From assembly GCF_001517085.1 (NCBI RefSeq), contig NZ_LRAC01000172.1:1-64000 (forward strand): a stretch of DNA of 64,000 nucleotides, in the 5' to 3' direction. The position numbers were made by a program, and so were the translations under genes. This DNA is from Paenibacillus sp. DMB5. GTDB taxonomy: Bacteria > Bacillota > Bacilli > Paenibacillales > Paenibacillaceae. The first letter of the stretch is position 1. Every line of letters starts with the position of its first letter. A model generated the notes under the pieces. The model was not told where the DNA came from and made no database searches. It was given only the letters and a program-made list of their open reading frames with translations. Positions 8,006-16,753 of this stretch are shown here, one piece after another.

Positions 8006-8887
8006 TTACACTTCGTTTTTCTTTTTAACCGGGATCCATATTTCGCTCCGGTATGCCGGAGAAGCCGTATCCTTACTTTCATTCCACAGGATTTCCGGCC
8101 CTTCCACCAGCTCATAATGAGAGGACGGGAACCATTCCGAGTAGATTCTGCCCCATATATTCTGCAGTGTCTCCGGAAACGGGCCTACCGCTTCAAATAC
8201 TGCCCACGTTCCTGCAGCTACCTCCAGCTGTGCGAAGGTATCCGGACATTCCAGCGTTGTAGCTACCCCGATATAGTGGTCCAGCTCCCCTTTTTCCTCC
8301 ATCCGCCCTTCAGAAAAGTTAACCGAAGCACTGATCATCCCCTGAGGCTTCATGTTGGAGAGCGCCTTGAGCTCGCTGATCAGCTCCATATTCAGACTCT
8401 GCCACATGGCGGCAATCTCCGGGTTCACCCCTTCGAACACAATCGGCACCCTTTTATACAGCCCTGCTATACTGAATGCTTCCTTTTCTTCAATCCGGTA
8501 ATTCATTTCGTTTCCTCCTCTAACCGTTAATTGGAACGTCATCCGGGGAAAGGCCTTCAGCGGTTGTCCATTTAATCTGGCTTCTGAGGGAGTAATACCG
8601 TGAAACAGCTGAAATGCTTTGGTGAATGCATCGGGCGAGCTGTACCCGTAGGTTACGGCAATATCAATGATGCGGAGCGGGCTGTGCTGCAGATCAAATG
8701 CGGCTAAAGTAAGCCTTCTGCGGCGCACATATTCAGAGAGCGGAATCCCTGCCAAAAAGGAGAACATCCGTTTAAAATGATACTCCGAGCACATTGCCAG
8801 CCTCGCTGCTTCCCTGTAATTGATCTCGCCCGCCAGCTGCTCCTCAATATAGCTTAGCGCTTTGTTCATATCCTCCAGAAGATTCAT
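8006..8887 (-). CDS. AraC family regulator with GyrI-like effector domain
   Basis: 293 residues. Opposite order to the previous AraC protein: the helix-turn-helix domain is N-terminal (about 8-105; [40 protein letters not shown]). The C-terminal half (about 128-290) is a GyrI-like/Rob effector-binding domain (ENNSxxP-like region, [26 protein letters not shown]). Such SoxS/Rob-type regulators usually sense amphipathic drugs and turn on efflux. No efflux gene is adjacent, so its target is unknown. Confidence 0.9.
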   Translation of the reverse strand: MNLLEDMNKALSYIEEQLAGEINYREAARLAMCSEYHFKRMFSFLAGIPLSEYVRRRRLTLAAFDLQHSPLRIIDIAVTYGYSSPDAFTKAFQLFHGITPSEARLNGQPLKAFPRMTFQLTVRGGNEMNYRIEEKEAFSIAGLYKRVPIVFEGVNPEIAAMWQSLNMELISELKALSNMKPQGMISASVNFSEGRMEEKGELDHYIGVATTLECPDTFAQLEVAAGTWAVFEAVGPFPETLQNIWGRIYSEWFPSSHYELVEGPEILWNESKDTASPAYRSEIWIPVKKKNEV

Positions 8888-8980
8888 TCGCCAGCCTCCT
8901 TTCCCTGACTCCAGAGTAACAAAAAGCTTCCTCTGCGCTCCGATAGTTCGTGCACAGGATTGACGGGTTCACTGCTCCTG

Positions 8981-9538
8981 TCATTGAACCGCTGCAGGCT
9001 CCTGCAGGGAAATGGTGTTCAGAATATCAATGAACTGCTGCTTGCTCCGGGGGTCTTTATCCAGATTCGTAAAATCGAGAATATAGATTACTTTATCCTG
9101 AATCGAAACAACTCCGTAATATGTATTATGCGTTCCGGTTATGCCGGACGCAGCTGTGCCGTTATCGGCATCAAGGGTAATTAACCGGCAGTCTCCGGCT
9201 GGAAGCTGAATCGTTTCATCGTTAATTACCGAGCTGTGATTAGGCAGCGCATGCTTAAATTCATAGTTAGCCTCATAGGGACTTGAAGAAATTCTTCCTG
9301 CAGCCTCTCCCCGCTCATTTATCATCAGGTAATTTAGCTTGTCCCCTTTATCAAGCTCCCACCCGGCGGGCAGCTCAATAACAAGGGAAGACAGGTCATA
9401 GGCTGGAATGTCCGCGGCTGCAGCAACAGTTTCCTCGCTGTTGGCCTGGACATCTTCATTTGTTCCGCTGATAAAACAGCCGGTAAGGGTTAACAGTAAA
9501 AAAACGGATATAATTATTGTTTTACTCACACTTGGCAT
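8981..9538 (-). CDS. hypothetical lipoprotein
   Basis: About 185 residues from ATG 9538 (GGAGG upstream). A short charged N-terminus, a hydrophobic stretch and the lipobox LTGC place the lipidated cysteine at residue 21. The mature part starts with an acidic linker and then a compact alpha/beta domain (LVIELPAGWELDKGDKLNYL and a final DILNTISL helix) like those of small surface lipoproteins of Bacillota. No enzyme motif is visible. Confidence 0.8.
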   Translation of the reverse strand: MPSVSKTIIISVFLLLTLTGCFISGTNEDVQANSEETVAAAADIPAYDLSSLVIELPAGWELDKGDKLNYLMINERGEAAGRISSSPYEANYEFKHALPNHSSVINDETIQLPAGDCRLITLDADNGTAASGITGTHNTYYGVVSIQDKVIYILDFTNLDKDPRSKQQFIDILNTISLQEPAAVQ

Positions 9539-9775
9539 TACGCTCTCATCCTCCACGGCTTGTTCAACTGGCCCTGAAGCCGTTATGTTCCCAAGCATTA
9601 TAACAGATCATTAAGGAATATTATCCCATAGGAATTACTGCAGCGCAGCGGGAAATAACGAAGATTAATAAACAATTGCTTGTCAGACCCGGAAAGAGAA
9701 CTTTCAGTTGCATTCTAATTAGATATACATATAATTAGATTATGTTCGAATATTATACTATGGAGGGAACAGACT

Positions 9776-10063
9776 ATGAAAAGTAAACTGGATAATTTTC
9801 TGGACAGTGACCGGAAGCTGCGCAGCTGGCCGGCCAAACGCGCCAATCAAAGAATCGTCGTGGAGTATCTGAGCACGAATTTTTCTGAGAATGTGGAGTA
9901 TTCCGAAGCAGAGGTTAACGAGATCATAAAGGACAACCACACCTTCAACGATCACTGCTTCCTGAGAAGAGAGCTGGTAGATAACCGGCTGCTGGGAAGA
10001 ACCGGCGACGGGAGCAGGTACTGGAAGATCCCGCTGCCGGCAGACCATGCCCGGACGGATTAG
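9776..10063 (+). CDS. DUF2087 domain protein
   Basis: 95 residues. The layout RKLRSWPAKRANQRIVVEYL, YSEAEVNEIIKDNH, FLRRELVDNRLLGRTGDGSRYW is the DUF2087 pattern found alone or fused to helix-turn-helix proteins; it looks like a winged-helix DNA-binding fold. ATG 9776 is preceded by GGAGGGA. It stands alone in an AT-rich promoter region. A regulatory role is likely from the fold but the target is unknown. Confidence 0.82.
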   Translation: MKSKLDNFLDSDRKLRSWPAKRANQRIVVEYLSTNFSENVEYSEAEVNEIIKDNHTFNDHCFLRRELVDNRLLGRTGDGSRYWKIPLPADHARTD

Positions 10064-10102
10064 GCTTGGGCTTATCCTGCCACTGCAGCTTTACGGCAAC
10101 AC

Positions 10103-10151
10103 AAACCAGCCCCGCACAGCGCACAATTACGGTGCTGCATGAGGCTGGTTT
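10103..10151 (-). terminator. long hairpin downstream of the flotillin gene
   Basis: AAACCAGCC (10103-10111) pairs with GGCTGGTTT (10143-10151), with further internal pairing. It lies directly after the minus-strand flotillin stop, and the minus strand continues with TGTGTTG, so the T-tract is weak. Confidence 0.55.
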
Positions 10152-10156
10152 ATAAA

Positions 10157-11584
10157 TCACTGTTCTGATTCGCGATTGCGGCCGAGCAGGCCGCCGAGCG
10201 CCTCGGTTACGTCCATGCCGGTTAGGGTGCGGGTCAATTCAGGAACCTGGGCCATCATTTTGGCAATATCGCCGGTAATTTTATTCACACCGGCTGAGGC
10301 ACCATCCTGGGAAATGACAGTAATCTTATCAACCTTGGCCAGCGGGGAAGCGATTCGCTCTGCCAGCTCAGGCAGAACTTTCAAGAATTCTACCGTAAGC
10401 GCGGCTTGGGTGAACTGCTTATAAGCTTCAGCTTTCTTCTCAAGCGCTCCTGCCTCTGCTGCTCCGGCCAGCTGCACGATTTCCGCATTGGCCTTCCCCT
10501 TTGCCAGCTCCGCTTCTGCCGTTGCCAGCCCGCGTTTGGTCGTCATGGCGGCTTCAGCCTCCGCTTCAAGAATCTGCCGCTGCTTGGCTGCTTCTGCTCT
10601 CATAATGACTGCCTGGTTCTCAGCCTCGGCAGGCTTGATCACGGTTGCCTCCAGCTCCTTCTGTCTCAGTCCAACCTCGATTTCACGGACTGTGCGGTTG
10701 GCTTCTGCTTCCATTTGTGTAATCTTGACCTGTTCTGTAACGAGTGACTGCTTGATTTTGTTCTGCTGCAGCTCGTAGGCGAGATCCGCCTGTGCTTTTT
10801 TCACTTCTGTCTCCAGCTTGAAATCCGCCTGCTTGATGTTCAGCTCCTTTTCAAACAGGGATTCCTTGGCACGGGCAGCTGTTTCAGCTTCAATGGTAGC
10901 CTGGTGCGCATTAGCTTTGGCGATGGAGGATTCCTTCTCGGCTTCAGCCTGCTTGATCTGGATGTCGCGCTCTGCTTCCGCTTTGGCAATGCTGGCATCG
11001 CGGCGGATGCGTTCGATTTCCGGCACACCCATATTATCGATATATCCTTTATCATCGGTAATTTTCTTAATGGTGAAGCTGACCACCTCAAGCCCCATTT
11101 TATCAAGATCCTCGGAGCAGGTTTCCCGCATCTTGCTGTTGATTTCGTCCGGTGTCTTCAGAATAGACTCAACGCTCAGCTGACCGATCAGTCCGCGCAG
11201 ATGACCCTCCACCGAATGCAGAATAATGGTCTCACGGTCTTCCTCCGGCCGGTCAATAAACTGCTCGCTGGCAGTCAGAATGGCGGTAGGGTCGCTTTTG
11301 ATCTTGATCTGGGCCACGGCCTCCAGATTAAGCTTGATGCCCTGCCGGGAGAACATCGCCTGTGCCGGAATGACATCAAAGCTCATCAGCATCATGGAGA
11401 TGGTCTTATTATTCTGAAAGCCGGGAATAACGAACGTCCCTCCGCCTTGTACCACTCTTTTGCCGCCGAGACCGTACACAATCATCGCCTGGTTGGGCGG
11501 TACCTTCTTATACGCGTTTACGATACTGAACACAGCCAGCAGGATCACTGCCACAATTCCCCCGGTTAAATAGAGAATAACCAT
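10157..11584 (-). CDS. floT: flotillin-like protein (FloT/YuaG family)
   Basis: About 475 residues. One N-terminal hydrophobic helix (ILYLTGGIVAVILLAVFSIV) is followed by an SPFH/PHB domain (VPPNQAMIVYGLGGKRVVQGGG to VVSFTIKKI, about 30-185). A long Glu/Ala-rich coiled coil with repeated AEAE- and KAEA-type heptads runs to about 400. Flotillins scaffold functional membrane microdomains. ATG 11584 is taken as start; a GTG 12 bases upstream sits on the ribosome binding site. NfeD lies 10-20 bases upstream on the same strand, the usual NfeD-flotillin pairing, and a c-di-AMP riboswitch precedes the pair. Confidence 0.94.
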   Translation of the reverse strand: MVILYLTGGIVAVILLAVFSIVNAYKKVPPNQAMIVYGLGGKRVVQGGGTFVIPGFQNNKTISMMLMSFDVIPAQAMFSRQGIKLNLEAVAQIKIKSDPTAILTASEQFIDRPEEDRETIILHSVEGHLRGLIGQLSVESILKTPDEINSKMRETCSEDLDKMGLEVVSFTIKKITDDKGYIDNMGVPEIERIRRDASIAKAEAERDIQIKQAEAEKESSIAKANAHQATIEAETAARAKESLFEKELNIKQADFKLETEVKKAQADLAYELQQNKIKQSLVTEQVKITQMEAEANRTVREIEVGLRQKELEATVIKPAEAENQAVIMRAEAAKQRQILEAEAEAAMTTKRGLATAEAELAKGKANAEIVQLAGAAEAGALEKKAEAYKQFTQAALTVEFLKVLPELAERIASPLAKVDKITVISQDGASAGVNKITGDIAKMMAQVPELTRTLTGMDVTEALGGLLGRNRESEQ

Positions 11585-11605
11585 CTGCTCCGACACTCCC
11601 CGATT

Positions 11606-12124
11606 TTATAATTGGGCGGCTTCCCTTTCAAAAAGAGTTATCTCCGCCATACCTTTATCCACCCTCAAAATAATCACCCTGTCGCCCTTTGCAAGCTGCT
11701 GGCCTGTCTCGGCCCGTACACCAATAGAACGCATAGTCCCGTGCAGCACATATTTCATTTCCCCGGCCGTTCCATCCTCTGCAGCAATGCTGATGTACCC
11801 GAGCTGTCCCGCCAAATCATAATCTGATTCATTCATGCTGCTGTCATACCGGGTCATCATCCGGATTAGCACAACATACAGCAGACAGCCCGGCAGCACG
11901 GCGATTACGGTGCAAATCAGTATTGCCGGCGGCAGGTTCATCCTGCTGAACCGGACAAGCACATAACCCGTGCCGCCCCAGACTGTAACAGACACGATCA
12001 GCGGCAGCAGGGGCACAAAGCCGTGACCTCCGCTGCCTCCGGCTCCCGCATGCAAGTGGCCCGTCAGCCCGTGGCCGTGAAATCCGCCGCTGAGAATAAG
12101 CACCAGTCCCGCCCAGAAGCACAC
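11606..12124 (-). CDS. NfeD family protein (flotillin partner)
   Basis: At least 172 residues. The N-terminal half has two or three hydrophobic helices with a Gly/His-rich loop; the C-terminal part (about 105-170; LAGQLGYISIAAEDGTAGEM, GQQLAKGDRVIILRVDKGMAEI) is the OB-fold of NfeD proteins. The first standard start is GTG 12124, but the only Shine-Dalgarno (AAAGGGGGG) lies 24 bases further upstream. In-frame ATT/ATC codons at 12148, 12142 and 12139 stand at better distance and would add IKIISVFI, completing the first helix. A non-standard initiator is therefore possible. Confidence 0.85.
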   Translation of the reverse strand: MCFWAGLVLILSGGFHGHGLTGHLHAGAGGSGGHGFVPLLPLIVSVTVWGGTGYVLVRFSRMNLPPAILICTVIAVLPGCLLYVVLIRMMTRYDSSMNESDYDLAGQLGYISIAAEDGTAGEMKYVLHGTMRSIGVRAETGQQLAKGDRVIILRVDKGMAEITLFEREAAQL

Positions 12125-12196
12125 AATAAATACACTAATGATTTTAATCCCCCCTTTCGTGCAGGCGAGTAAAATAAATGACTATCAAACGTTGTT

Positions 12197-12216
12197 ATAA
12201 GAATAATCATTCTTAT
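12197..12216. promoter_or_regulatory. inverted repeat in the nfeD leader
   Basis: ATAAGAAT (12197-12204) and ATTCTTAT (12209-12216) form a perfect 8-bp inverted repeat with a 4-base spacer, 50-90 bases upstream of nfeD and downstream of the riboswitch terminator. It loosely resembles a Fur-type box but could also be a second operator or promoter element. No protein is assigned. Confidence 0.4.
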
Positions 12217-12245
12217 CCGGACGTCTTATCTGCCTTTATGCGCAG

Positions 12246-12281
12246 CAAAAAGACCACAGAAGGGCAGGGCTTCCGTGGTCG
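12246..12281 (-). terminator. riboswitch expression-platform terminator
   Basis: On the minus strand GACCACGGAAG pairs with CTTCTGTGGTC and is followed by TTTTT. It sits between the c-di-AMP aptamer and nfeD, so it should be the switchable terminator. Confidence 0.82.
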
Positions 12282-12299
12282 GTTAAATGATCATGGCGC

Positions 12300-12470
12300 T
12301 CATCCTCTCTCTTCGAGGCTTACGGGGTTAGCTGACGGATTCGGGCAGTGAGATAGCCCTACCCTGCCCGGTTGATGTTCAACCTGCAGCAAGGATTCAC
12401 CCCGGGTGAGCAGCATCATCAGAACAATACCGCATTCACCGTTGGTTCCCCCGTTCCCTAAACCGGAATT
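12300..12470 (-). ncRNA. c-di-AMP riboswitch (ydaO-yuaA leader)
   Basis: The minus strand carries the conserved blocks of the ydaO/yuaA leader in order: GGGGGAACCAACGGTGAAT, then GGGGTGAATCC (12402-12392), CAACCGGGCAGGGTAGG, CCGAATCCGTCAGC (ending at 12331) and TAACCCCGTAAGC. Together with the terminator just downstream this is a complete aptamer plus expression platform. In known cases c-di-AMP binding lowers expression of the downstream gene, often potassium or cell-wall functions. Here the downstream genes are nfeD and floT. The aptamer call rests on sequence blocks only; folding was not computed. Confidence 0.92.
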
Positions 12471-12549
12471 CAGCCGTTTGAGAACAGTTATATTAGATTC
12501 AGTTGCTGATTGAATCTTACGCCTGCGGCTGAATATTGTAAAATGTCAC

Positions 12550-12611
12550 GGATGGCAAAAGAAGCCAAAGAATGCCATCCCCAATTGAATGAAGGCGTAT
12601 TCTTTGGCTTC
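12550..12611. other. strong hairpin with two mutually exclusive stems
   Basis: GAAGCCAAAGAAT (12561-12573) is perfectly complementary to ATTCTTTGGCTTC (12599-12611). A competing stem pairs GGATGGC (12550-12556) with GCCATCC (12574-12580) and cannot form together with the first without strand exchange. On the minus strand the long stem is followed by TTTT, so it may simply be a terminator shielding the riboswitch from read-through. The rest of 12612-12776 holds only the upstream region of the lipase gene; I see no gene there. Confidence 0.6.
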
Positions 12612-12776
12612 GTTCTTAATCAGCCGGCGATTTGCTCCTTGTTGCTCCGTTTTCCGTAAGGCCGGATTTTCTGCAGCCTATTTGGCTCCCTCAAAGAAAA
12701 CCGGGGCAGTTAATGCGGCACATACAAGCACCGCACCGCCCATATCAACATACATAGTGATAATAAGAAGGGCGGG

Positions 12777-13598
12777 ATGCGGGTGAGGAACAATAGCGGG
12801 TTTGAGCAGCGGGCGATTTTCCTGGCAGCCATATGCAGTCAGACGTATGTACAATTTAATAATCCGGACGGCTTATTTGTAGTGCCGCAGAATTATACGC
12901 TGAGACATACAATCTACGCCAAATCCTTCGGCAGCGGGCGTGAACGGTTCGGCTTTATTCTGGAATCTCCGGATGAGATTATCGTGGCCTTCCGAGGCAC
13001 CAGCCAGCAAGCCGACTGGATATCCGATCTGATCGCCTCGCAGCGCAGCTTCAAATATATTAAGCAGGACTGCATGACCCACCGGGGATTTACCGATATC
13101 TACGCCACCGCCAGAAATGAGCTGATATCCGCACTCTCCATCCTGCCATCCGGCAAACCCTTAACCGTCACCGGGCACAGTCTCGGTGCAGCACTTGCCA
13201 CCTTGTGTGCGGTTGATGCAGCTGCCAATACCGCCTTCACGTCACCTGCACTGTACACCTATGGTTCACCGAGAGTCGGGGACCCTGCCTTCAAAAAAGC
13301 GTTCAACTCATTTATCCGTACCAGCTACCGCATCGCCAATACTTTTGACGCTGTAACCTTTGTCCCGCCCACAGTCTACAAGCTGCCAAAACGCGATAAA
13401 AGATTCTATTACAGCCATGTTCCCGAGCTTGTCACACTCACCTTCCAGCTTGGAGCGGTCGGCCTGAATCATATCATCAGCAGCTACTTTGCCGAGCTTG
13501 CCAAGCTAGACCCGGCGTATGCCGGGCAGCTGTGCCAATTGAATCCCGGTTTCTGTCCGGCCACCATTCCGGCAGCGGTACCTGTCCCTCTAACCTGA
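12777..13598 (+). CDS. class 3 lipase family protein
   Basis: 273-residue alpha/beta hydrolase of the fungal-type lipase 3 family. The nucleophile elbow is VTGHSLGAALA with Ser135; Asp191 (NTFDAVTFVPP) and His232 (LNHIISSYF) fit the Ser-Asp-His triad. The oxyanion-side motif AFRGT lies at 71-75. No signal peptide is visible, so it may act inside the cell or on membranes. ATG 12777 overlaps a weak binding site (AAGAAGGGCGGG); GTG 12783 is an alternative. Confidence 0.9.
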   Translation: MRVRNNSGFEQRAIFLAAICSQTYVQFNNPDGLFVVPQNYTLRHTIYAKSFGSGRERFGFILESPDEIIVAFRGTSQQADWISDLIASQRSFKYIKQDCMTHRGFTDIYATARNELISALSILPSGKPLTVTGHSLGAALATLCAVDAAANTAFTSPALYTYGSPRVGDPAFKKAFNSFIRTSYRIANTFDAVTFVPPTVYKLPKRDKRFYYSHVPELVTLTFQLGAVGLNHIISSYFAELAKLDPAYAGQLCQLNPGFCPATIPAAVPVPLT

Positions 13599-13800
13599 TA
13601 CAGAATGCCTGCTGATGAACTGCAATACCGTTTGTCCCGCCTCTGCCGGCTGATGTTCGAATATACTCTGTACGTACATGGTTCCGGTAACAGTAGGTAT
13701 ATCTCCCGTCTTCCAGCTGCTGCAGACTGTTCTCATAGAACGGCTGGAAATGCTCATTCCACAGGCCCTCTTGTTCCAGCTCGGCACATACCCGGCGCAA
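13599..13800 (-). pseudogene. possible decayed gene fragment
   Basis: Between the lipase stop and the terminator, the minus strand encodes a protein-like run (VCAELEQEGLWNEHFQPFYE, then LEDGRYTYCYRNH). It has no clear start and shifts frame relative to a second run ending QTVLQFISRHSVSG. The frame otherwise continues antisense into the lipase. It looks like the decayed end of a small protein gene, but I cannot name a family. Confidence 0.3.
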
Positions 13801-13803
13801 AAA

Positions 13804-13840
13804 GGCAGCTCAGCATCCGCTGGAAGCGGGCTGAGCTGCC
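13804..13840. terminator. bidirectional terminator
   Basis: GGCAGCTCAGC (13804-13814) pairs with GCTGAGCTGCC (13830-13840). It is flanked by AAA upstream and TCTTTT downstream, so it can work for the lipase side and for the minus-strand Bce permease. Confidence 0.85.
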
Positions 13841-13858
13841 TCTTTTCATCAGAATGCT

Positions 13859-15799
13859 TTACAGTGACTCTCTGATCACACGCTTGTAATACAGCACGGA
13901 CAGGAAGCCGAAGATCGAATATAGCACCGTGTACAGCACCATCACCAGAATCATCGGTGTCAGCATTTCCGTACCGAAGAAGAACCAGCCGGATTTGACC
14001 GCAAAATAGCTGTGGCTGAGGCCGATTACGAGCGGGATGCCGAAGTTGAACAGCTGCTTGAACTGGATGCCGCGCAGCAGATCGCCCTGGGTAAAGCCCA
14101 GCTTGCGCAGAATGGTATAGCCGCCCTTTTCCTCCTCGCCCTCATCCATCTGCTTAAAGTACAGAATACAGCCCGAGGTAATCAGGAAGGTCAGGCCGAG
14201 AAAGCCGACAATGAACATGATCAGGCCCATATTGCTCCGCTGGTTCAGCTCATATTCATATTGGGAAAAGCTCGGATCCTCCGGCTTCTGTTCCATGAAA
14301 ATCTTGTTAGCCTGAACCCGCTGTGAACGGTCGGCCAGCTCAATCCCGTAATAATCTCTTTTCCCTTCTCCTCTTTGCACCTTTGGATTCTGGGCTTTAA
14401 CAAATTCCTCATATATGCTCTCATCCACCACAAATATAGCGCCGCCCCCGCCATAGTAATAGGGCAGAACAGCTTCAGAGGAGCTGCCGTTAACCTGCAG
14501 GCTGACAGGTCCGTTTACCGTATCAAATTTGACTTCACCTGAATCGCTGAGTGACATGAACTTCTGCAGCGCACCGCCGTAACCGACAATCGTTGTCTCT
14601 CCCGGCTGCAAATCCATACCTTTAATATCCTTTTCACTGAGTACAGCGGTTAGAAGAAGACGGTCATCCGGGGATTTAAAAGCAGACTTGTCCATGATCC
14701 CGCTGGCATCCACTTCCATCATGATGGGCTTCATGTAAATCTCTTTGTATTTAATCTTTTGCGCATCCAGCGCCTGGACAAACTTCTCCTTCGCTTCCAC
14801 ACGGGTAAACCCGAAATCATCCGGTGAGCTCTCTTTAGCCGTAGCTTCTGCCGAATAATAGGAAATGTAACTGAGTGACAGCAGTCCGATGGCCAGTGCT
14901 GATACAGTGGTGATGATTGTCAGTAGCAGCGCATTCGACTTCATCCGGAACATGATAGAGGACAGCGAGAGCACCTCATTGATCGACAGGTAGCCCTGCT
15001 TGCTCTTGCGGATCGCATTGAACAGGAAGCTGACTGAACCTTTATAGAACAGATAGGTTCCAATAATGACCAGGGCCAGAATCGTAATCATCGCCCTCAT
15101 CAGCTCGGACATTTCTGTATATTTCCCGCTGAACAGCTGGGTTGAAATGTAATAGCCGCCCCCTACAAAAGCAATGCCAAGGAGTCCAAGAACAATCTCC
15201 CACAGCGGCATTTTGCGGATCTGTGTCTGAGTGGTTGCATTTACTTTAAACAGTGACAATATACTCTGGCCTTTGATGAACGTATAGTTCATCAGCATAA
15301 TCAGTACATAAATTGCTGCAAAAACGATAATTGTCCGCACCAGCGCCTCAGACGAGAACCGCAGCTCGGCCATCGCGTCGATCTCCAGGATTTTGAACAG
15401 GATCATCAGAATCAGACGCGACACTGCGAATCCGGCGGCTATTCCGGCAACCATCGACCCGAAATAGAGCATCAGGTTTTCGGCGCTGAGCAGCCTGAAG
15501 ATTTTGCCTTTGGTGAGTCCGATCAGCTGGAACAATCCGATCTCCCGGCTGCGCCGCTTAATGAAGATCGTGTTCGCATACAGCAGGAAAATAGCGACGA
15601 TTGCAACCAGCAGGATCGAGGAGGTTCCGATTGCTGCGCCTCCTTTTACCGAGCCGGCAACCTCGTCCATCGAAGGATCAAACTGCAGGGTAACGAAGGA
15701 GAAATACAGTGCCACACTGAAAATAAGCGCAAAGACGTACAGATAATAGTTTTTGATGTTCTTTTTGAGATTGCGGTAAACAATATAATTCAGGCTCAT
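13859..15799 (-). CDS. Bce-type ABC transporter permease
   Basis: 646-residue permease of the BceB/VraG type. Starts [21 protein letters not shown], typical of the family. About ten hydrophobic helices are visible, with FtsX-like segments ([21 protein letters not shown], near residues 78-98, and a matching [20 protein letters not shown] near 565). A large extracellular domain of about 200 residues lies between helices 7 and 8. Such permeases sense and remove peptide antibiotics acting on lipid II cycle intermediates. It overlaps the ATPase gene by 4 bases. Confidence 0.93.
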   Translation of the reverse strand: MSLNYIVYRNLKKNIKNYYLYVFALIFSVALYFSFVTLQFDPSMDEVAGSVKGGAAIGTSSILLVAIVAIFLLYANTIFIKRRSREIGLFQLIGLTKGKIFRLLSAENLMLYFGSMVAGIAAGFAVSRLILMILFKILEIDAMAELRFSSEALVRTIIVFAAIYVLIMLMNYTFIKGQSILSLFKVNATTQTQIRKMPLWEIVLGLLGIAFVGGGYYISTQLFSGKYTEMSELMRAMITILALVIIGTYLFYKGSVSFLFNAIRKSKQGYLSINEVLSLSSIMFRMKSNALLLTIITTVSALAIGLLSLSYISYYSAEATAKESSPDDFGFTRVEAKEKFVQALDAQKIKYKEIYMKPIMMEVDASGIMDKSAFKSPDDRLLLTAVLSEKDIKGMDLQPGETTIVGYGGALQKFMSLSDSGEVKFDTVNGPVSLQVNGSSSEAVLPYYYGGGGAIFVVDESIYEEFVKAQNPKVQRGEGKRDYYGIELADRSQRVQANKIFMEQKPEDPSFSQYEYELNQRSNMGLIMFIVGFLGLTFLITSGCILYFKQMDEGEEEKGGYTILRKLGFTQGDLLRGIQFKQLFNFGIPLVIGLSHSYFAVKSGWFFFGTEMLTPMILVMVLYTVLYSIFGFLSVLYYKRVIRESL

Positions 15800-16551
15800 G
15801 ACTGGACACCGCCCAATACGCCCTGGGTTTTGATAATATCATTGAAGAAGGACTGCCGCGTTTCATCCCCCTTGTTCAGCTGGGTGTAAATCTGCCCGTC
15901 GGAGATAAACACCACCCGGCTGCAATAGCTGGCTGCCACCGGATCATGCGTAACCATGACAATGGTCGCCTGGCGTCCCCGGTTCATATCTGACAGCTTG
16001 TTCAGCAGGTCAGAGGCGGATTTCGAATCCAGCGCCCCGGTCGGCTCGTCGGCAAAAATAATGCTCGGTTCATGCACGAACGCCCGCGCAGCCGAGGTCC
16101 GCTGCTTCTGTCCGCCGGAAATCTCCGCCGGATATTTATTTTGCAGCTCGGCTATCCCCAGCTCCCCCGCTACCTGCGCAAACCGCTGATGCGCCTCCTT
16201 CTTGGAGATTCCGGTAATCGAGAGCGGCAGCAGCACATTTTCCTTGACAGTCAATGTATCCAGCAGGTTATACTCCTGAAAAATAAACCCCAGATGATGC
16301 TTGCGGAACTCCGCCAGCTGCTTCTCCTTCATTCCGGTAAATTCCTTGCCCTCAATTTCAATTGTCCCCTGGCTGACCCGGTCGATGGAGGACAGCACAT
16401 TCAGCAGGGTTGTTTTGCCTGATCCGGACGCGCCCATAATGCCGACGAACTCGCCTTTGTCCACCTGCAGGTCGATCCCCTTCAGCACTTCCTGCTTGTT
16501 AAATTTATTTCCGTAGGTTTTGTAAATTTTATTGGCTTGTAAAATGACCAT
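15796..16551 (-). CDS. Bce-type ABC transporter ATP-binding protein
   Basis: About 251 residues from ATG 16551, behind AAAGGAG. Walker [19 protein letters not shown], signature [15 protein letters not shown] and Walker [16 protein letters not shown] are present; the MacB/LolD-like sequence fits the BceA subfamily. Works with the 646-residue permease as a resistance pump and, in this family, as a sensor for the histidine kinase encoded at 17.7-18.7 kb. An 18-bp palindrome 85 bases upstream is the likely response-regulator site. Confidence 0.94.
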   Translation of the reverse strand: MVILQANKIYKTYGNKFNKQEVLKGIDLQVDKGEFVGIMGASGSGKTTLLNVLSSIDRVSQGTIEIEGKEFTGMKEKQLAEFRKHHLGFIFQEYNLLDTLTVKENVLLPLSITGISKKEAHQRFAQVAGELGIAELQNKYPAEISGGQKQRTSAARAFVHEPSIIFADEPTGALDSKSASDLLNKLSDMNRGRQATIVMVTHDPVAASYCSRVVFISDGQIYTQLNKGDETRQSFFNDIIKTQGVLGGVQS

Positions 16552-16635
16552 TTCGCAACCACTCCTTTTCTGTACCTCAATCATACCCGGGCCGTGCTTA
16601 CGTTCCTGCGTTTCACCTAACAATATGAACAGGCA

Positions 16636-16653
16636 TGTGACATTATTGTCACA
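16636..16653. promoter_or_regulatory. likely Bce response-regulator operator
   Basis: TGTGACA-TTAT-TGTCACA is a perfect 7-bp inverted repeat with 4-base spacer, between the Bce ATPase gene and the divergent deaminase-like gene. It resembles the inverted-repeat operators described for Bce-type regulators. Binding is inferred. Confidence 0.68.
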
Positions 16654-16753
16654 CGCCCGTTATCTGGTGCGGCGTCAGCCGGTGTGCTATATTCAGAGTA
16701 CGAAACGAAACCCATATTTTACCTATATTCAATTTGTCTGTCAGGAGGATGGC

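Noticed and set aside
12589-12786. 65-codon plus-strand frame before the lipase
   Set aside because: No ribosome binding site, starts in the loop of a hairpin and shows no protein-like features. The minus strand there is also without a usable frame.
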